Assembly: GCF_050409585.1 (NCBI RefSeq)
Contig: NZ_JBNUPE010000002.1
Span: 1 to 64,000, forward strand
Direction: 5' to 3'
Origin: Facklamia sp050409585
GTDB lineage: Bacteria; Bacillota; Bacilli; Lactobacillales; Aerococcaceae
DNA: 64,000 nt
Below, in pieces: positions 23,477 to 31,947 of this stretch (the first letter of the stretch is position 1; each line of letters starts with the position of its first letter). Below the pieces are notes generated by a model that searched no databases, was not told where the DNA came from, and saw only the letters and a program-made list of their open reading frames with translations. The position numbers and the translations under genes were made by a program.

Positions 23477-25219
23477 ATGTTAGCAGCATTATATCAATTT
23501 ATTAAGGAACATAAAATGGCTTATTTCATTGGCGGCCTACTAGCCATTTTATCAGGCTTATTAGCTATCGTTCCCAATTATATTATTCAATTATTCATTG
23601 ATGCCATTGTCAAAAAATCTTTAGATTCAAAGACTTTAATTTTTTATTTAGCCGTTTTCTCAGTAGCGGCTGTATCAAATTATATCGTAGAGGCTTCTTG
23701 GTTGGTGATTCTTTTTGGTCGTTCATCACTTTTCACCAAGCAAGTCCGTCAAAAATTATTTCGCCGACTCACTTATTTAAAATTACCTTTTTATGAAAAT
23801 TACCGCTCGGGTGATTTAATGACGCGGATGACTTCAGATATAGATCGTTTGGGGGAAACATTAGCTTATGGTTTTCTAATTATCATTTCAGATGGATCTT
23901 GGCTGATTTCAATTCTTTTAGTCATGTTTATTACTATTTCCTGGAAATTGACCTTAATATCAATTATTCCTTTAATTCTTTTTGGGGTGATCATTCATTT
24001 CCTAGGACAAGAAGCCGATAAACGCTATGAAGCCAGCCGCGATGCGGTAGCTAAATTGTCTAACGAAGTGCTTGAAACAGTTGATGGGGTACGCGTAATC
24101 CGTGCCTATGGAAAGAAAGACTTAGAGCAGGTGCGTTTTCAAGAAAGAACCAAAGATGTTGTCAAACAAACCAATGTGATGAACTTCTTATTTGGTTTTT
24201 TTGGACCTTCTGCTCGTATCTTTTCTGGCCTTTCCACAGGGATTGGTCTGGCCTTAGGGGCATACTACGTCAACCAAGGCCAATTATCAATTGGTCAATT
24301 GATTACCTTCCAAATTTATCTCGGTATGTTTAATGAAGTGATTTGGGGGATGTCTGATTTGATTGCGATCTATCAACAGGGTCAAGTTTCACACCGTAAG
24401 ATTCAAGAAATCGAAGAGGCTGATGATCTCTTTGGCAAAGAAGGCGACCGATCGATTAGTCAGATTGAACAAATTGATTTCAAAGATTTTCAGTTTGCCT
24501 ATCCTGATGATCAAGAGCCAGTTATTCAAGCCATCAATTTTTCTTTAAAGGCGGGTCAAACTTTAGGAATTGTTGGCAAAACCGGTTCAGGTAAGTCGAC
24601 CTTAGTGCGACAACTCTTACGCCAGTATCCTGTTGAAGATCCTGAATCCTTAAAGATTAACGGCCATCCGATTGCTGATTATCATTTTGAACAATTAGCT
24701 AGTTTGATTGGTTATGTTCCTCAAGACCATGTGCTTTTCTCTCGCTCAGTCAAAGACAATATTCTTTTTGGAAAGTCTGATGCGACAGAAGCGGAGCTGA
24801 ACGAGGCCATTGAAGCAGCTGATTTTACTAAGGATATGGCCCATATGAATAAGGGCTTAGAAACCTTAATCGGTGAAAAAGGGGTAGCCATTTCAGGTGG
24901 ACAAAAACAAAGAATTGCGATTGCCCGTGCTTTAATTCGTAAGCCGGAGCTTTTAATTATGGATGACTCCTTGTCTGCAGTAGATGCTAAAACCGAAACG
25001 GCTATCATTAAAAATATTCAAGCAGCACGTCAAGATAAAACCAATATTATCATTACCCATCGTCTTTCAGCTGTTTCGCATGCAGACTTAGTTTTAGTCT
25101 TAGAAGATGGGCGCATCATTGAAAGAGGAAAACCTGAAGAACTATTAAAAACTAAAGGTTGGTATTACCAACAGTATCGTAATCAACTAATGGAGGAGGG
25201 CGAAAATGGAAACTTTTAA
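23477..25219 (+). CDS. heterodimeric ABC multidrug exporter subunit, degenerate-site half (BmrC/YheI/EfrC-like)
   Basis: A 580-residue fused membrane/ATPase protein with six helices in residues 10-300. ATPase motifs: Walker A GKTGSGKST (about 366), Q-loop YVPQD, signature ISGGQKQRIAIARA, Walker B LLIMDDSLSAVD with Asp in place of catalytic Glu, H-loop ITHRLS. The Asp marks the degenerate site, so the next gene supplies catalysis. AAGAAGGAGAG lies before the ATG. It overlaps the partner by 14 bases. The Bacillus homologues BmrC/BmrD are induced by ribosome-targeting antibiotics through a leader peptide, which fits the upstream region here. Confidence 0.9.
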   Translation: MLAALYQFIKEHKMAYFIGGLLAILSGLLAIVPNYIIQLFIDAIVKKSLDSKTLIFYLAVFSVAAVSNYIVEASWLVILFGRSSLFTKQVRQKLFRRLTYLKLPFYENYRSGDLMTRMTSDIDRLGETLAYGFLIIISDGSWLISILLVMFITISWKLTLISIIPLILFGVIIHFLGQEADKRYEASRDAVAKLSNEVLETVDGVRVIRAYGKKDLEQVRFQERTKDVVKQTNVMNFLFGFFGPSARIFSGLSTGIGLALGAYYVNQGQLSIGQLITFQIYLGMFNEVIWGMSDLIAIYQQGQVSHRKIQEIEEADDLFGKEGDRSISQIEQIDFKDFQFAYPDDQEPVIQAINFSLKAGQTLGIVGKTGSGKSTLVRQLLRQYPVEDPESLKINGHPIADYHFEQLASLIGYVPQDHVLFSRSVKDNILFGKSDATEAELNEAIEAADFTKDMAHMNKGLETLIGEKGVAISGGQKQRIAIARALIRKPELLIMDDSLSAVDAKTETAIIKNIQAARQDKTNIIITHRLSAVSHADLVLVLEDGRIIERGKPEELLKTKGWYYQQYRNQLMEEGENGNF

Positions 25220-26951
25220 ACGTTTATTGTCCTATTTGAAGTATGCTAAATGGAAATTTTTATTAGGTGTTTTCTTCCTAATTGCTTCGGTCGGCCTTTC
25301 TGTTTATGCTCCTTTATTAGCTAAAGATTTAATTGATTATGCAGCCAATCAAGTCAGTAATAATCAAATCATTGAACAAGGCAAGGTAATTAGCTTCTTC
25401 ATTCGCTATGTCTTGATTTTGGTTTCTTCGGCAGTCCTTTCTTACTCTGCATATATTTTAATGGCTTTTGTGGCCAATCAGTTGAGTAAAAAGGTGAGGG
25501 ATCAAGCCCATCAGCATATGCAAACCCTACCAGTTTCATACTTTGATGATAAACCGGCTGGAAAAATTGCGGCTCGAATTGTCAATGACACGGAAGTTTT
25601 GCGTCAGTCCTTTTATCAAAACTTTTGTAACCGTATGTTGATTAACTTAATGACGGTCATTGGTATTTATGCCGCCTTACTCTACGTCAATTTAAAAATT
25701 GGTTTAGCCTTTCTTTTATTCATCCCACTTTTTATCGTTTGGCAAGTTATTTATATGCGTAAAATTGCGCCAGTCAATACTAAATGGCGTGAAAGTATCT
25801 CTGAATTAAACAGCAAAACGGCTGAGATTATTCAAGGGGTAACAATTGTTCAAGCCTTTGGACAAGAAGAAATGCTCAATGATGAATTTGAAGCAACCAA
25901 TGAAGAATGGTATCAATCAAGACTCCAATCCCAAAAGATTGATTCTAGACTCTCTTGGTCCTTGGCTGATTTATTAAAAAATATGGGTATTTTATTGGTA
26001 GTGACCTATTTAGGAACTCAATACTTAGAGGGCATCTTAGGTATTTCTGTCGGTAAATTATATGTGTTAATTAATTATGTATCGCGCCTTTTTGATCCGA
26101 TTACACAAATTGTGCGTTTAATGACTATGTTGCAACAATCTTTAGTTTCAGGCTCTAGGGTCTTTTCCTTGATGGATCACCCCAGTGAAAAAGATCAAGC
26201 AGCAGTCTTTGAAATGGGTGAGGGGCGTGTTAGCTTTCAAAATGTGAACTTTGCCTATAAAGGCGATCAAAAAGTCTTAAAAAATATTAATTTTGAAGTT
26301 GAGCCTGGTCAGACAATTGGTTTAGTCGGTCATACCGGTTCAGGAAAATCTTCGATAATTAATTTAATTTTCCGTTTCTATGATCCACAAGATGGAACGA
26401 TTCTGATTGACGGCCAGGATATTCAAGACTTTTCGCGTGAGAGTGTTCGAGCCGATATGGGCATCGTCCTACAAGAGCCCTACCTTTTCTCAGGAACCAT
26501 TGCTAGTAATATCTCTATGAATGATCCGGAGATCAGCCAAGAAAAGATCATGCAGGCTATCGAACAAGTTGGGGCCAAAGAAATGATGGCTAAATTAGAA
26601 AAGGGGATCGATGAAGTAGTGGTTGAAAAAGGTCAATCCCTTTCTTCCGGGGAACGGCAGTTAATTTCCTTTGCGCGTACCCTGGCTGCTGATCCTAAGA
26701 TTCTAATTTTAGACGAAGCAACTTCACATATTGACACTGAGACTGAAACGATCATTCAAGCAGCCATGAAAGTGCTACAAAAAGGTCGGACAACTTTTAT
26801 CATTGCGCACCGCCTATCGACTATTCAGCATGCCGATCAAATTATTTTGATGGATAATGGCGAAATTAAAGAAAAAGGCAACCATCATGAATTGATGGCT
26901 TTAAATGGACAGTATGCCGAAATGTATCGGATGCAGGCTAAGGTTTCCTAG
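25206..26951 (+). CDS. heterodimeric ABC multidrug exporter subunit, catalytic-site half (BmrD/YheH/EfrD-like)
   Basis: A 581-residue half-transporter: six helices in residues 15-310, Walker A GHTGSGKSS (about 370), Q-loop VLQEP, signature LSSGERQLISFART, Walker B ILILDEATSHID with catalytic Glu, H-loop IAHRLS. LSSGE instead of LSGGQ is normal for the YheH group. With its upstream partner it forms an inner-membrane exporter powered by one competent ATP site. GGAGGAGGGCGAA lies before the ATG. A strong terminator follows. Substrate cannot be read from sequence. Confidence 0.9.
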   Translation: METFKRLLSYLKYAKWKFLLGVFFLIASVGLSVYAPLLAKDLIDYAANQVSNNQIIEQGKVISFFIRYVLILVSSAVLSYSAYILMAFVANQLSKKVRDQAHQHMQTLPVSYFDDKPAGKIAARIVNDTEVLRQSFYQNFCNRMLINLMTVIGIYAALLYVNLKIGLAFLLFIPLFIVWQVIYMRKIAPVNTKWRESISELNSKTAEIIQGVTIVQAFGQEEMLNDEFEATNEEWYQSRLQSQKIDSRLSWSLADLLKNMGILLVVTYLGTQYLEGILGISVGKLYVLINYVSRLFDPITQIVRLMTMLQQSLVSGSRVFSLMDHPSEKDQAAVFEMGEGRVSFQNVNFAYKGDQKVLKNINFEVEPGQTIGLVGHTGSGKSSIINLIFRFYDPQDGTILIDGQDIQDFSRESVRADMGIVLQEPYLFSGTIASNISMNDPEISQEKIMQAIEQVGAKEMMAKLEKGIDEVVVEKGQSLSSGERQLISFARTLAADPKILILDEATSHIDTETETIIQAAMKVLQKGRTTFIIAHRLSTIQHADQIILMDNGEIKEKGNHHELMALNGQYAEMYRMQAKVS

Positions 26952-26968
26952 TTTCTAAATTCTCAAGC

Positions 26969-26999
26969 AAAAACACCGGGTAAATGCCCCGGTGTTTTT
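26969..26999 (+). terminator. terminator of the second ABC exporter operon
   Basis: AAAAACACCGGG pairs with CCCGGTGTTTTT around a short loop, followed by T residues. Confidence 0.9.
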
Positions 27000-27031
27000 A
27001 TTGCTTAGGATTAATTTATAAAATGGCTGAC

Positions 27032-27715
27032 TTATTTATCGTAGATAAAATGCTCAGTTTGATTAAAGGCGTTTAAACGAAATTGTCCGTCACGATATTC
27101 AACAATGGATAGGGAACAATTAGATAGGGGTTGTCCACTCTCGAAATCTGCCACTAAACCGTGAATTAGATTGCTAATGGCCATGCCATGGCTCATAATC
27201 AATATTTTTTGATTAGTTCCCGCATGCTTATTTAATAGAATTAAAAGTCCTGATTCAATCCGATCCCAAAATTCAACATAATTTTCAGCCCAATGTTCAG
27301 GGTCTAAATGTTTTACTAGCTTTAGAAATTTAGGCATTTCAATTGGTTTATCCATTTTTTTTACGTCAATACCACCGGCCAATAAATGCTCATCCACTGC
27401 ATCATACAGATTGGAAGCAGGTTGACCTTCAAATGAACCAAAGAAGACTTCCCGTAATTCCTTCATTAATTGGATTTCGTAGTGGTCTTTGTGATGGTTT
27501 TCATCCAGAACATAGCGGAGAGTTTCTTGCGTTCTGTGTAAATCGCTGGAATAAACCGCATCAAAATGGATATCTGCAATGCCACGACCAGAAGCTCTTG
27601 CTTGCTCAATTCCTTTAGCAGTTAGGGGGGCATCGGACCAACCTTGCACTTGACCATTGTGATTAAATATCGTTTCACCGTGCCGCATAAAGTAAAAAGT
27701 AACACCGTTAGACAT
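27032..27715 (-). CDS. histidine phosphatase (phosphoglycerate mutase-like) family protein
   Basis: A 227-residue enzyme with the phosphohistidine motif MRHGETIFN near residues 9-17, a second Arg in SDLHRTQET near 57-65, Glu in REVFFGSFEG and the distal His in MSHGMAIS. This is the branch-1 histidine phosphatase fold. It lacks obvious features of a true glycolytic mutase and is more likely a phosphatase of sugar phosphates or similar. GGAGGGAA lies before the ATG. Its promoter shares a large inverted repeat with the divergent yihY gene. Confidence 0.85.
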   Translation of the reverse strand: MSNGVTFYFMRHGETIFNHNGQVQGWSDAPLTAKGIEQARASGRGIADIHFDAVYSSDLHRTQETLRYVLDENHHKDHYEIQLMKELREVFFGSFEGQPASNLYDAVDEHLLAGGIDVKKMDKPIEMPKFLKLVKHLDPEHWAENYVEFWDRIESGLLILLNKHAGTNQKILIMSHGMAISNLIHGLVADFESGQPLSNCSLSIVEYRDGQFRLNAFNQTEHFIYDK

Positions 27716-27743
27716 AAATTCCCTCCGTTCTTTATTCTCTTTA

Positions 27744-27772
27744 ATTATAACCTTATTGCCAATTATTGTCTA
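27744..27772 (-). promoter_or_regulatory. promoter of the histidine phosphatase gene
   Basis: On the minus strand TAGACA (27767-27772) and TATAAT (27744-27749) are 17 bases apart. The -35 lies inside one arm of the inverted repeat at 27767-27808. Confidence 0.6.
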
Positions 27773-27808
27773 AGCAATCCGATTGAATTTATCGATTTTG
27801 CTTAGACA
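27767..27808. promoter_or_regulatory. 11-bp-arm inverted repeat between divergent genes
   Basis: TGTCTAAGCAA (27767-27777) and TTGCTTAGACA (27798-27808) are perfect complements, and the inner bases add partial pairing. Each arm contains a TAGACA that may be a -35 for one of the two divergent genes. No T tract follows, so a regulator-binding site is more likely than a terminator. Confidence 0.5.
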
Positions 27809-27873
27809 TTCAAGTGCAATTACTCAATGATTATGGTAATCTATAGAAGTTATAAGAAGGGAGAGTAGCCTAA

Positions 27874-28725
27874 ATGGGGTTGTTAAATACCAAGTCTAAA
27901 GACCAAATCAAAAGCTTAGTTGTCAAAATAAAAAAGCAGCTTGATGGGCTTTCTTTTGGCTCATACGCGGCGGAAGTTTCTTACTTTATTCTCTTAGCCG
28001 TTGTTCCTATTCTCTTAGCCTTTTCCAACTTGATTGTGCTCTTACCTTATTCTTATGAAGAGGTCATTGTCTTTTTGAGAACTTCTTTGCCTGGACAAGT
28101 GGCTAAGTCCTTAATCCCAATGATTCAACAGTACTATCAAACAGCTTCTACTAGCTGGGTGCCAATTGGTTTAGTCTTAGCTTTATGGCCTGCTTCCAAT
28201 GTGTTTAATGCCTTGCAAAGAGTGCTCAATCAAATATATAGGGTAAAGAGTAAGAGACACTTTTTGATTCAACGCTTATTTGCCTATCTTTTTACCTTAG
28301 TCAGCGTCTTAGTTATTTTAGTTTCAACTTTTATTTTTACTTTCGGTGAGTATTTACTGACTTGGATTGACCAGTATTTAAGAAGTGATTTGAGCTTTTT
28401 GTTTACTTGGTTAAGAGGGGGAAGTTGGGGGTCTTTATTTTTCCTCTTTATTTTTCTAGTGATTGTTTATACCTATTTACCGCATCATCAATTAAAATAT
28501 ACTAAAGCTATTCCAGGATCCTTATTCTCTGTATTAACGTTTACTCTTTTAGGTAAATTATTTGGAACCATTATTCAATTTAATCAATCACTTAATAGTA
28601 ACACTGCCTTGGGTGCAATTTTAGTCATCATGTTTTGGATTTATCTAAATTGTCTCATATTTTTTATCGGCGCTTTTATAAATGTTTTAACTTTAGATTT
28701 TAAGGCTGTTAATAAGAGACTTTAA
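27874..28725 (+). CDS. YihY/BrkB-family membrane protein
   Basis: A 283-residue polytopic protein of the YihY (formerly called ribonuclease BN) family. Diagnostic are SYFILLAVVPILLAFSNL near residues 31-48, the central LVLALWPASNVFNALQRVLN near 78-97, and the C-terminal SNTALGAILVIMFWIYLNCL. Six membrane segments are expected. Function in bacteria is unsettled; no nuclease activity should be assumed. GAAGGGAGAG lies before the ATG. RodA follows after 63 bases, possibly co-transcribed. Confidence 0.85.
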   Translation: MGLLNTKSKDQIKSLVVKIKKQLDGLSFGSYAAEVSYFILLAVVPILLAFSNLIVLLPYSYEEVIVFLRTSLPGQVAKSLIPMIQQYYQTASTSWVPIGLVLALWPASNVFNALQRVLNQIYRVKSKRHFLIQRLFAYLFTLVSVLVILVSTFIFTFGEYLLTWIDQYLRSDLSFLFTWLRGGSWGSLFFLFIFLVIVYTYLPHHQLKYTKAIPGSLFSVLTFTLLGKLFGTIIQFNQSLNSNTALGAILVIMFWIYLNCLIFFIGAFINVLTLDFKAVNKRL

Positions 28726-28788
28726 TGAAATGATTCGATCTATCAAATCCATCGATTAAGTCTTATCCTTAAGGAGGAAGAAATATTA

Positions 28789-30000
28789 ATGCAAATAAAT
28801 AGAAGAATTGCTAGTTATCAAGAAAATCGAATTGATTATGGCATTGTTTTAACTGTTTTGTTGTTATGTTTAGTGGGCTTAGCCGTTGTATATGCAACTA
28901 CCGCAATGATTTCCAACCAAGGAATCGGGCCGACCTTACAACAAGCCTTGTGGTACGCCTTAGGTTCTCTGGTCGTTATTATCGTTATGCAGTTTGATAG
29001 TGAACAGTATTGGAAATTATCTATTTACTTTTACGGTATTGGTCTGTTTTTACTGGTGCTCGTCCTTTTTTTCCATGATCGCCAAACAGCAATCATGACG
29101 GGAGCTAAATCTTGGTTCAAATTAGGTTCTTTATCTTTTCAACCTTCAGAGTTGATGAAACCAGCCTTGATAGTTTATCTGTCACGATTGGTAACCGAAC
29201 ACAATAATCAAAATACTAATCGAACGATTCAAAGCGACTTTATCTTGATTGGTAAACTCTTATTGGCTTCCGCACCTGTATTAATATTAGTGCAAATGCA
29301 AAATGACTTGGGAACTAACTTGGTCATGCTGTCTATTATCGCTGGATTGATTCTTTTATCCGGTGTTTCATGGAAAATTTTATTTCCAGCTTTTTCAGTT
29401 GTTTTCATTGTTGGTGGGGGATTAATCTTACTGGCCGTCTTATTCCCAGATGCCTTACTGAAAATCGGCTTCCAACCTTATCAGTTAGGCCGGATCACTA
29501 CTTGGTTAGAACCCTTCTCAGACACCAGAGGTGAATCTTACCAACTGGTTCAATCGATCTTAGCGATTGGATCTGGTCAACTCTATGGTAAGGGCTTTGG
29601 CATTTCCGAAGTGCCAGTTCCGGTTCGTGAATCAGACTTTATTTTTACGACTATTGGTGAAAATTTTGGTTTTTTTGGTGCGGCGATTATTCTGGTGATT
29701 TATTTTGTTTTGATTTATCAAATGGTTCAAACTTGTTTTGAGACTCAAAATGAGTATTATACTTATATTTCTGCAGGAGTTATTACCATGATTCTTTTCC
29801 ACGTTCTAGAGAATGTGGGCATGACTATCGGTTTACTGCCAATTACGGGAGTACCATTACCCTTTATCTCTCAAGGGGGATCGGCCATACTGTCTAATAT
29901 GGTCGGAGTGGGTCTGATACTCTCTATGCGTTACCATCACCGATCCTATATGTTCTCAGAAGCTGACCCTTATATGTACGGTGATCGTAAGCAATACTAA
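28789..30000 (+). CDS. rodA: FtsW/RodA/SpoVE-family peptidoglycan glycosyltransferase, probably RodA
   Basis: A 403-residue SEDS protein with about ten membrane helices that polymerises lipid II together with a class B penicillin-binding protein. Seen are KSWFKLGSLSFQPSELMKPA near residues 104-123, QNDLGTNLVMLSI near 169-181, the FIFTTIGENFGFFGA loop, and the C-terminal LPITGVPLPFISQGGSA. The KLGSLSFQPSE form and short tail favour RodA over FtsW. AAGGAGGAAG lies before the ATG. No partner PBP lies next to it. A terminator follows. Confidence 0.85.
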   Translation: MQINRRIASYQENRIDYGIVLTVLLLCLVGLAVVYATTAMISNQGIGPTLQQALWYALGSLVVIIVMQFDSEQYWKLSIYFYGIGLFLLVLVLFFHDRQTAIMTGAKSWFKLGSLSFQPSELMKPALIVYLSRLVTEHNNQNTNRTIQSDFILIGKLLLASAPVLILVQMQNDLGTNLVMLSIIAGLILLSGVSWKILFPAFSVVFIVGGGLILLAVLFPDALLKIGFQPYQLGRITTWLEPFSDTRGESYQLVQSILAIGSGQLYGKGFGISEVPVPVRESDFIFTTIGENFGFFGAAIILVIYFVLIYQMVQTCFETQNEYYTYISAGVITMILFHVLENVGMTIGLLPITGVPLPFISQGGSAILSNMVGVGLILSMRYHHRSYMFSEADPYMYGDRKQY

Positions 30001-30036
30001 AACAAAAACGAATCCTATGCAGGATTCGTTTTTGTT
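30001..30036. terminator. bidirectional terminator between rodA and the glutamine amidotransferase gene
   Basis: Perfect 15-bp stem AACAAAAACGAATCC / GGATTCGTTTTTGTT with a 6-base loop, serving both converging genes. Confidence 0.9.
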
Positions 30037-30050
30037 TGATTAATTAAAAA

Positions 30051-30782
30051 TTACTGCTTATTTTTAGCCCGTTCTACCAAATCTTTAAAGATAGCTCGAC
30101 TGCTTTCTTGATGTTTGTAAGTGAGTTCAGGGTGCCATTGGACAGCTAAAATATCCACATTTGGATCAGTGGATTCAATGGCTTCAACCAGATGGTCACC
30201 TGACCAGGCAATGGCTTTTAAGTCTTTACCCAGCTCTTTAATGGCTTGATGGTGAAGACTGTTGACGTAATCACCAGTTCCCATCCAATTACTTAAACGG
30301 GAATTGGGATCAATTTTAACCCGGTGGGTCATACGGTTTAATTCTGATTTTTGCACGTGTTGAATAGCCCATTCTGGATACAAGCTGAGGTCTTGATAGA
30401 GGTTCCCACCTTGAAGAACATTAATTAATTGCATACCACGACAGATACCAAGGATTGGCTTGCCAGCTTGCATAAAATGTTTAATTAATTTTAATTCATG
30501 GTGGTCACGGTCGATATTTAAAGATCCTAATTTTAAATGAGGTTCTTCTTGATAAAAACGTGGATCCACATCTTGTCCACCAGTTAGGATCAGACCGTCT
30601 ATACGGTCAATAATGGCTTCAATTGGATATTGGTTATTGATGGGTAGAACGAGTGGAATCCCTCCCGCTTCAATAATAGCTTCTACAAAAAAGTGAGGGG
30701 TGTAAGTAGCATCGAAGGCTGCATATCGAGGGTCGTTTTGAATGGGTGTAATACTACCAGTAATTGCGATGATTGGTTGCAT
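30051..30782 (-). CDS. class I glutamine amidotransferase-like hydrolase (gamma-glutamyl-GABA hydrolase/PuuD family, C26)
   Basis: A 243-residue protein with the nucleophile elbow PILGICRGMQLINV (Cys near residue 118) and the His-Glu pair of the triad in AVQWHPELTY near 216-225. DGLILTGGQDVDPRFYQEEP near 73-92 is typical of the C26 family. Members hydrolyse gamma-glutamyl amides such as gamma-glutamyl-GABA. No synthetase domain is present. AGAAAGGAATT lies before the ATG. The physiological substrate is unknown. Confidence 0.88.
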   Translation of the reverse strand: MQPIIAITGSITPIQNDPRYAAFDATYTPHFFVEAIIEAGGIPLVLPINNQYPIEAIIDRIDGLILTGGQDVDPRFYQEEPHLKLGSLNIDRDHHELKLIKHFMQAGKPILGICRGMQLINVLQGGNLYQDLSLYPEWAIQHVQKSELNRMTHRVKIDPNSRLSNWMGTGDYVNSLHHQAIKELGKDLKAIAWSGDHLVEAIESTDPNVDILAVQWHPELTYKHQESSRAIFKDLVERAKNKQ

Positions 30783-30912
30783 AATAAATTCCTTTCTGCG
30801 ACTATAATGATATTCCTATTATACAAGAAAGTGCCTGCAAGTTAAAAGGCTTTATAGCATACAAAGCATAAAATATTTGGTACACTAATGAGAGAGGATG
30901 AGGAGGGGCATT

Positions 30913-31932
30913 ATGGACTTTCAAAAGGCAAAACAGGCTTTAGTTCAGGGTAAGATTGATAATGTTTACTGTCTTCAAGGCAGTGAAGTCTATCTTCAAC
31001 AAAATTTTCGACAAGCTCTGGCTCAAAAAATTGAAAATTTGGCCGGCGAACTAGACCTTTCTAGCTTTGATGCTAATGAAGTATCCATTGACACTGTTTT
31101 AGATGAAGCAGAAAGTTATTCGTTTTTTGTCGACCAACGCCTCATTATAGTGGACCAAGTAGATTTTCTAAACAGCCAAGCTCAACAAAAAATGACTGAT
31201 GGTCAAACAAAGCGCTTGTTGGATTATTTGAAGGATCCTAATCCCGCTACTTGTATTCTTTTTATCGTCCCTCATGATCAAGTGGATAAAAGGCGAAAAT
31301 TAACTAAGGCATTCCTGAAAGAGACGACTTATATTAATATTTCTCCTCTAGGAGAAGCGGCTGTTCAGTCCTTTATTCAAAGTTATATTCAAAGTGCTGA
31401 TTTTGAGATGACTACAGAAGCTCAAAAGGCTTTGTTACAACGTGTAGATTATCAATTGAGTCAAGCAGTGGCTGAATTGGAGAAGTTGAAACAATTTGCT
31501 CAAAGTGGTCAAAAGGTTACCCTGGAAGTGGTAAATTCTTTAGTCACACGCAGCCTAGCTTCAGATGTCTTTGAATTGACCAATGCTATACTAGCCCGCA
31601 AGCTTGATCGCTCGATTCAAATTTATCAAGACTTAATATTAATGAAGCACGATCCCATTCAACTACATGCCTTAATCGTTTCGCAGTTTCGCTTATTTTT
31701 ACAAGTTAAACTCTTACAAATGCAAGGAATAAAGCAAGATGAAATAGCTCAAACACTCTCTGTCCATCCTTATCGAGTGAAATTAGCCCTTCAAGCCAGT
31801 CGACCCATGCAAATAGGAGAACTTAGTCAGCTTTATTTACAACTCATTCAAGCTGATTACCAAATGAAAACCGGTTTAGGCAATAAGGATACGTCTTTCT
31901 ATCTGATCCTGACCAAAATCATGCAACTTTAA
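30913..31932 (+). CDS. holA: DNA polymerase III delta subunit
   Basis: A 339-residue clamp-loader subunit that opens the beta sliding clamp. The start of the protein, FQKAKQALVQGKIDNVYCLQ, and VDQVDFLN, DPNPATCILFIVPHD and the C-terminal collar helices match HolA of Firmicutes. I choose ATG 30913, with GAGGAGGGG 5 bases upstream, over the in-frame ATG 30898 that precedes this site. TACACT with a TGG extension at 30878-30886 is the likely promoter. In related genomes rpsT follows holA; here a Ddh-like gene lies in between. Confidence 0.9.
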   Translation: MDFQKAKQALVQGKIDNVYCLQGSEVYLQQNFRQALAQKIENLAGELDLSSFDANEVSIDTVLDEAESYSFFVDQRLIIVDQVDFLNSQAQQKMTDGQTKRLLDYLKDPNPATCILFIVPHDQVDKRRKLTKAFLKETTYINISPLGEAAVQSFIQSYIQSADFEMTTEAQKALLQRVDYQLSQAVAELEKLKQFAQSGQKVTLEVVNSLVTRSLASDVFELTNAILARKLDRSIQIYQDLILMKHDPIQLHALIVSQFRLFLQVKLLQMQGIKQDEIAQTLSVHPYRVKLALQASRPMQIGELSQLYLQLIQADYQMKTGLGNKDTSFYLILTKIMQL

Positions 31933-31947
31933 TTAAAGGAGGTTCCT

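Noticed and set aside
30051..30782. Class I amidotransferase-like protein as the missing PdxT
   Set aside because: Its motifs (GICRGMQ, QWHPE with GGQDVDP) and length fit the C26/PuuD family and not PdxT.
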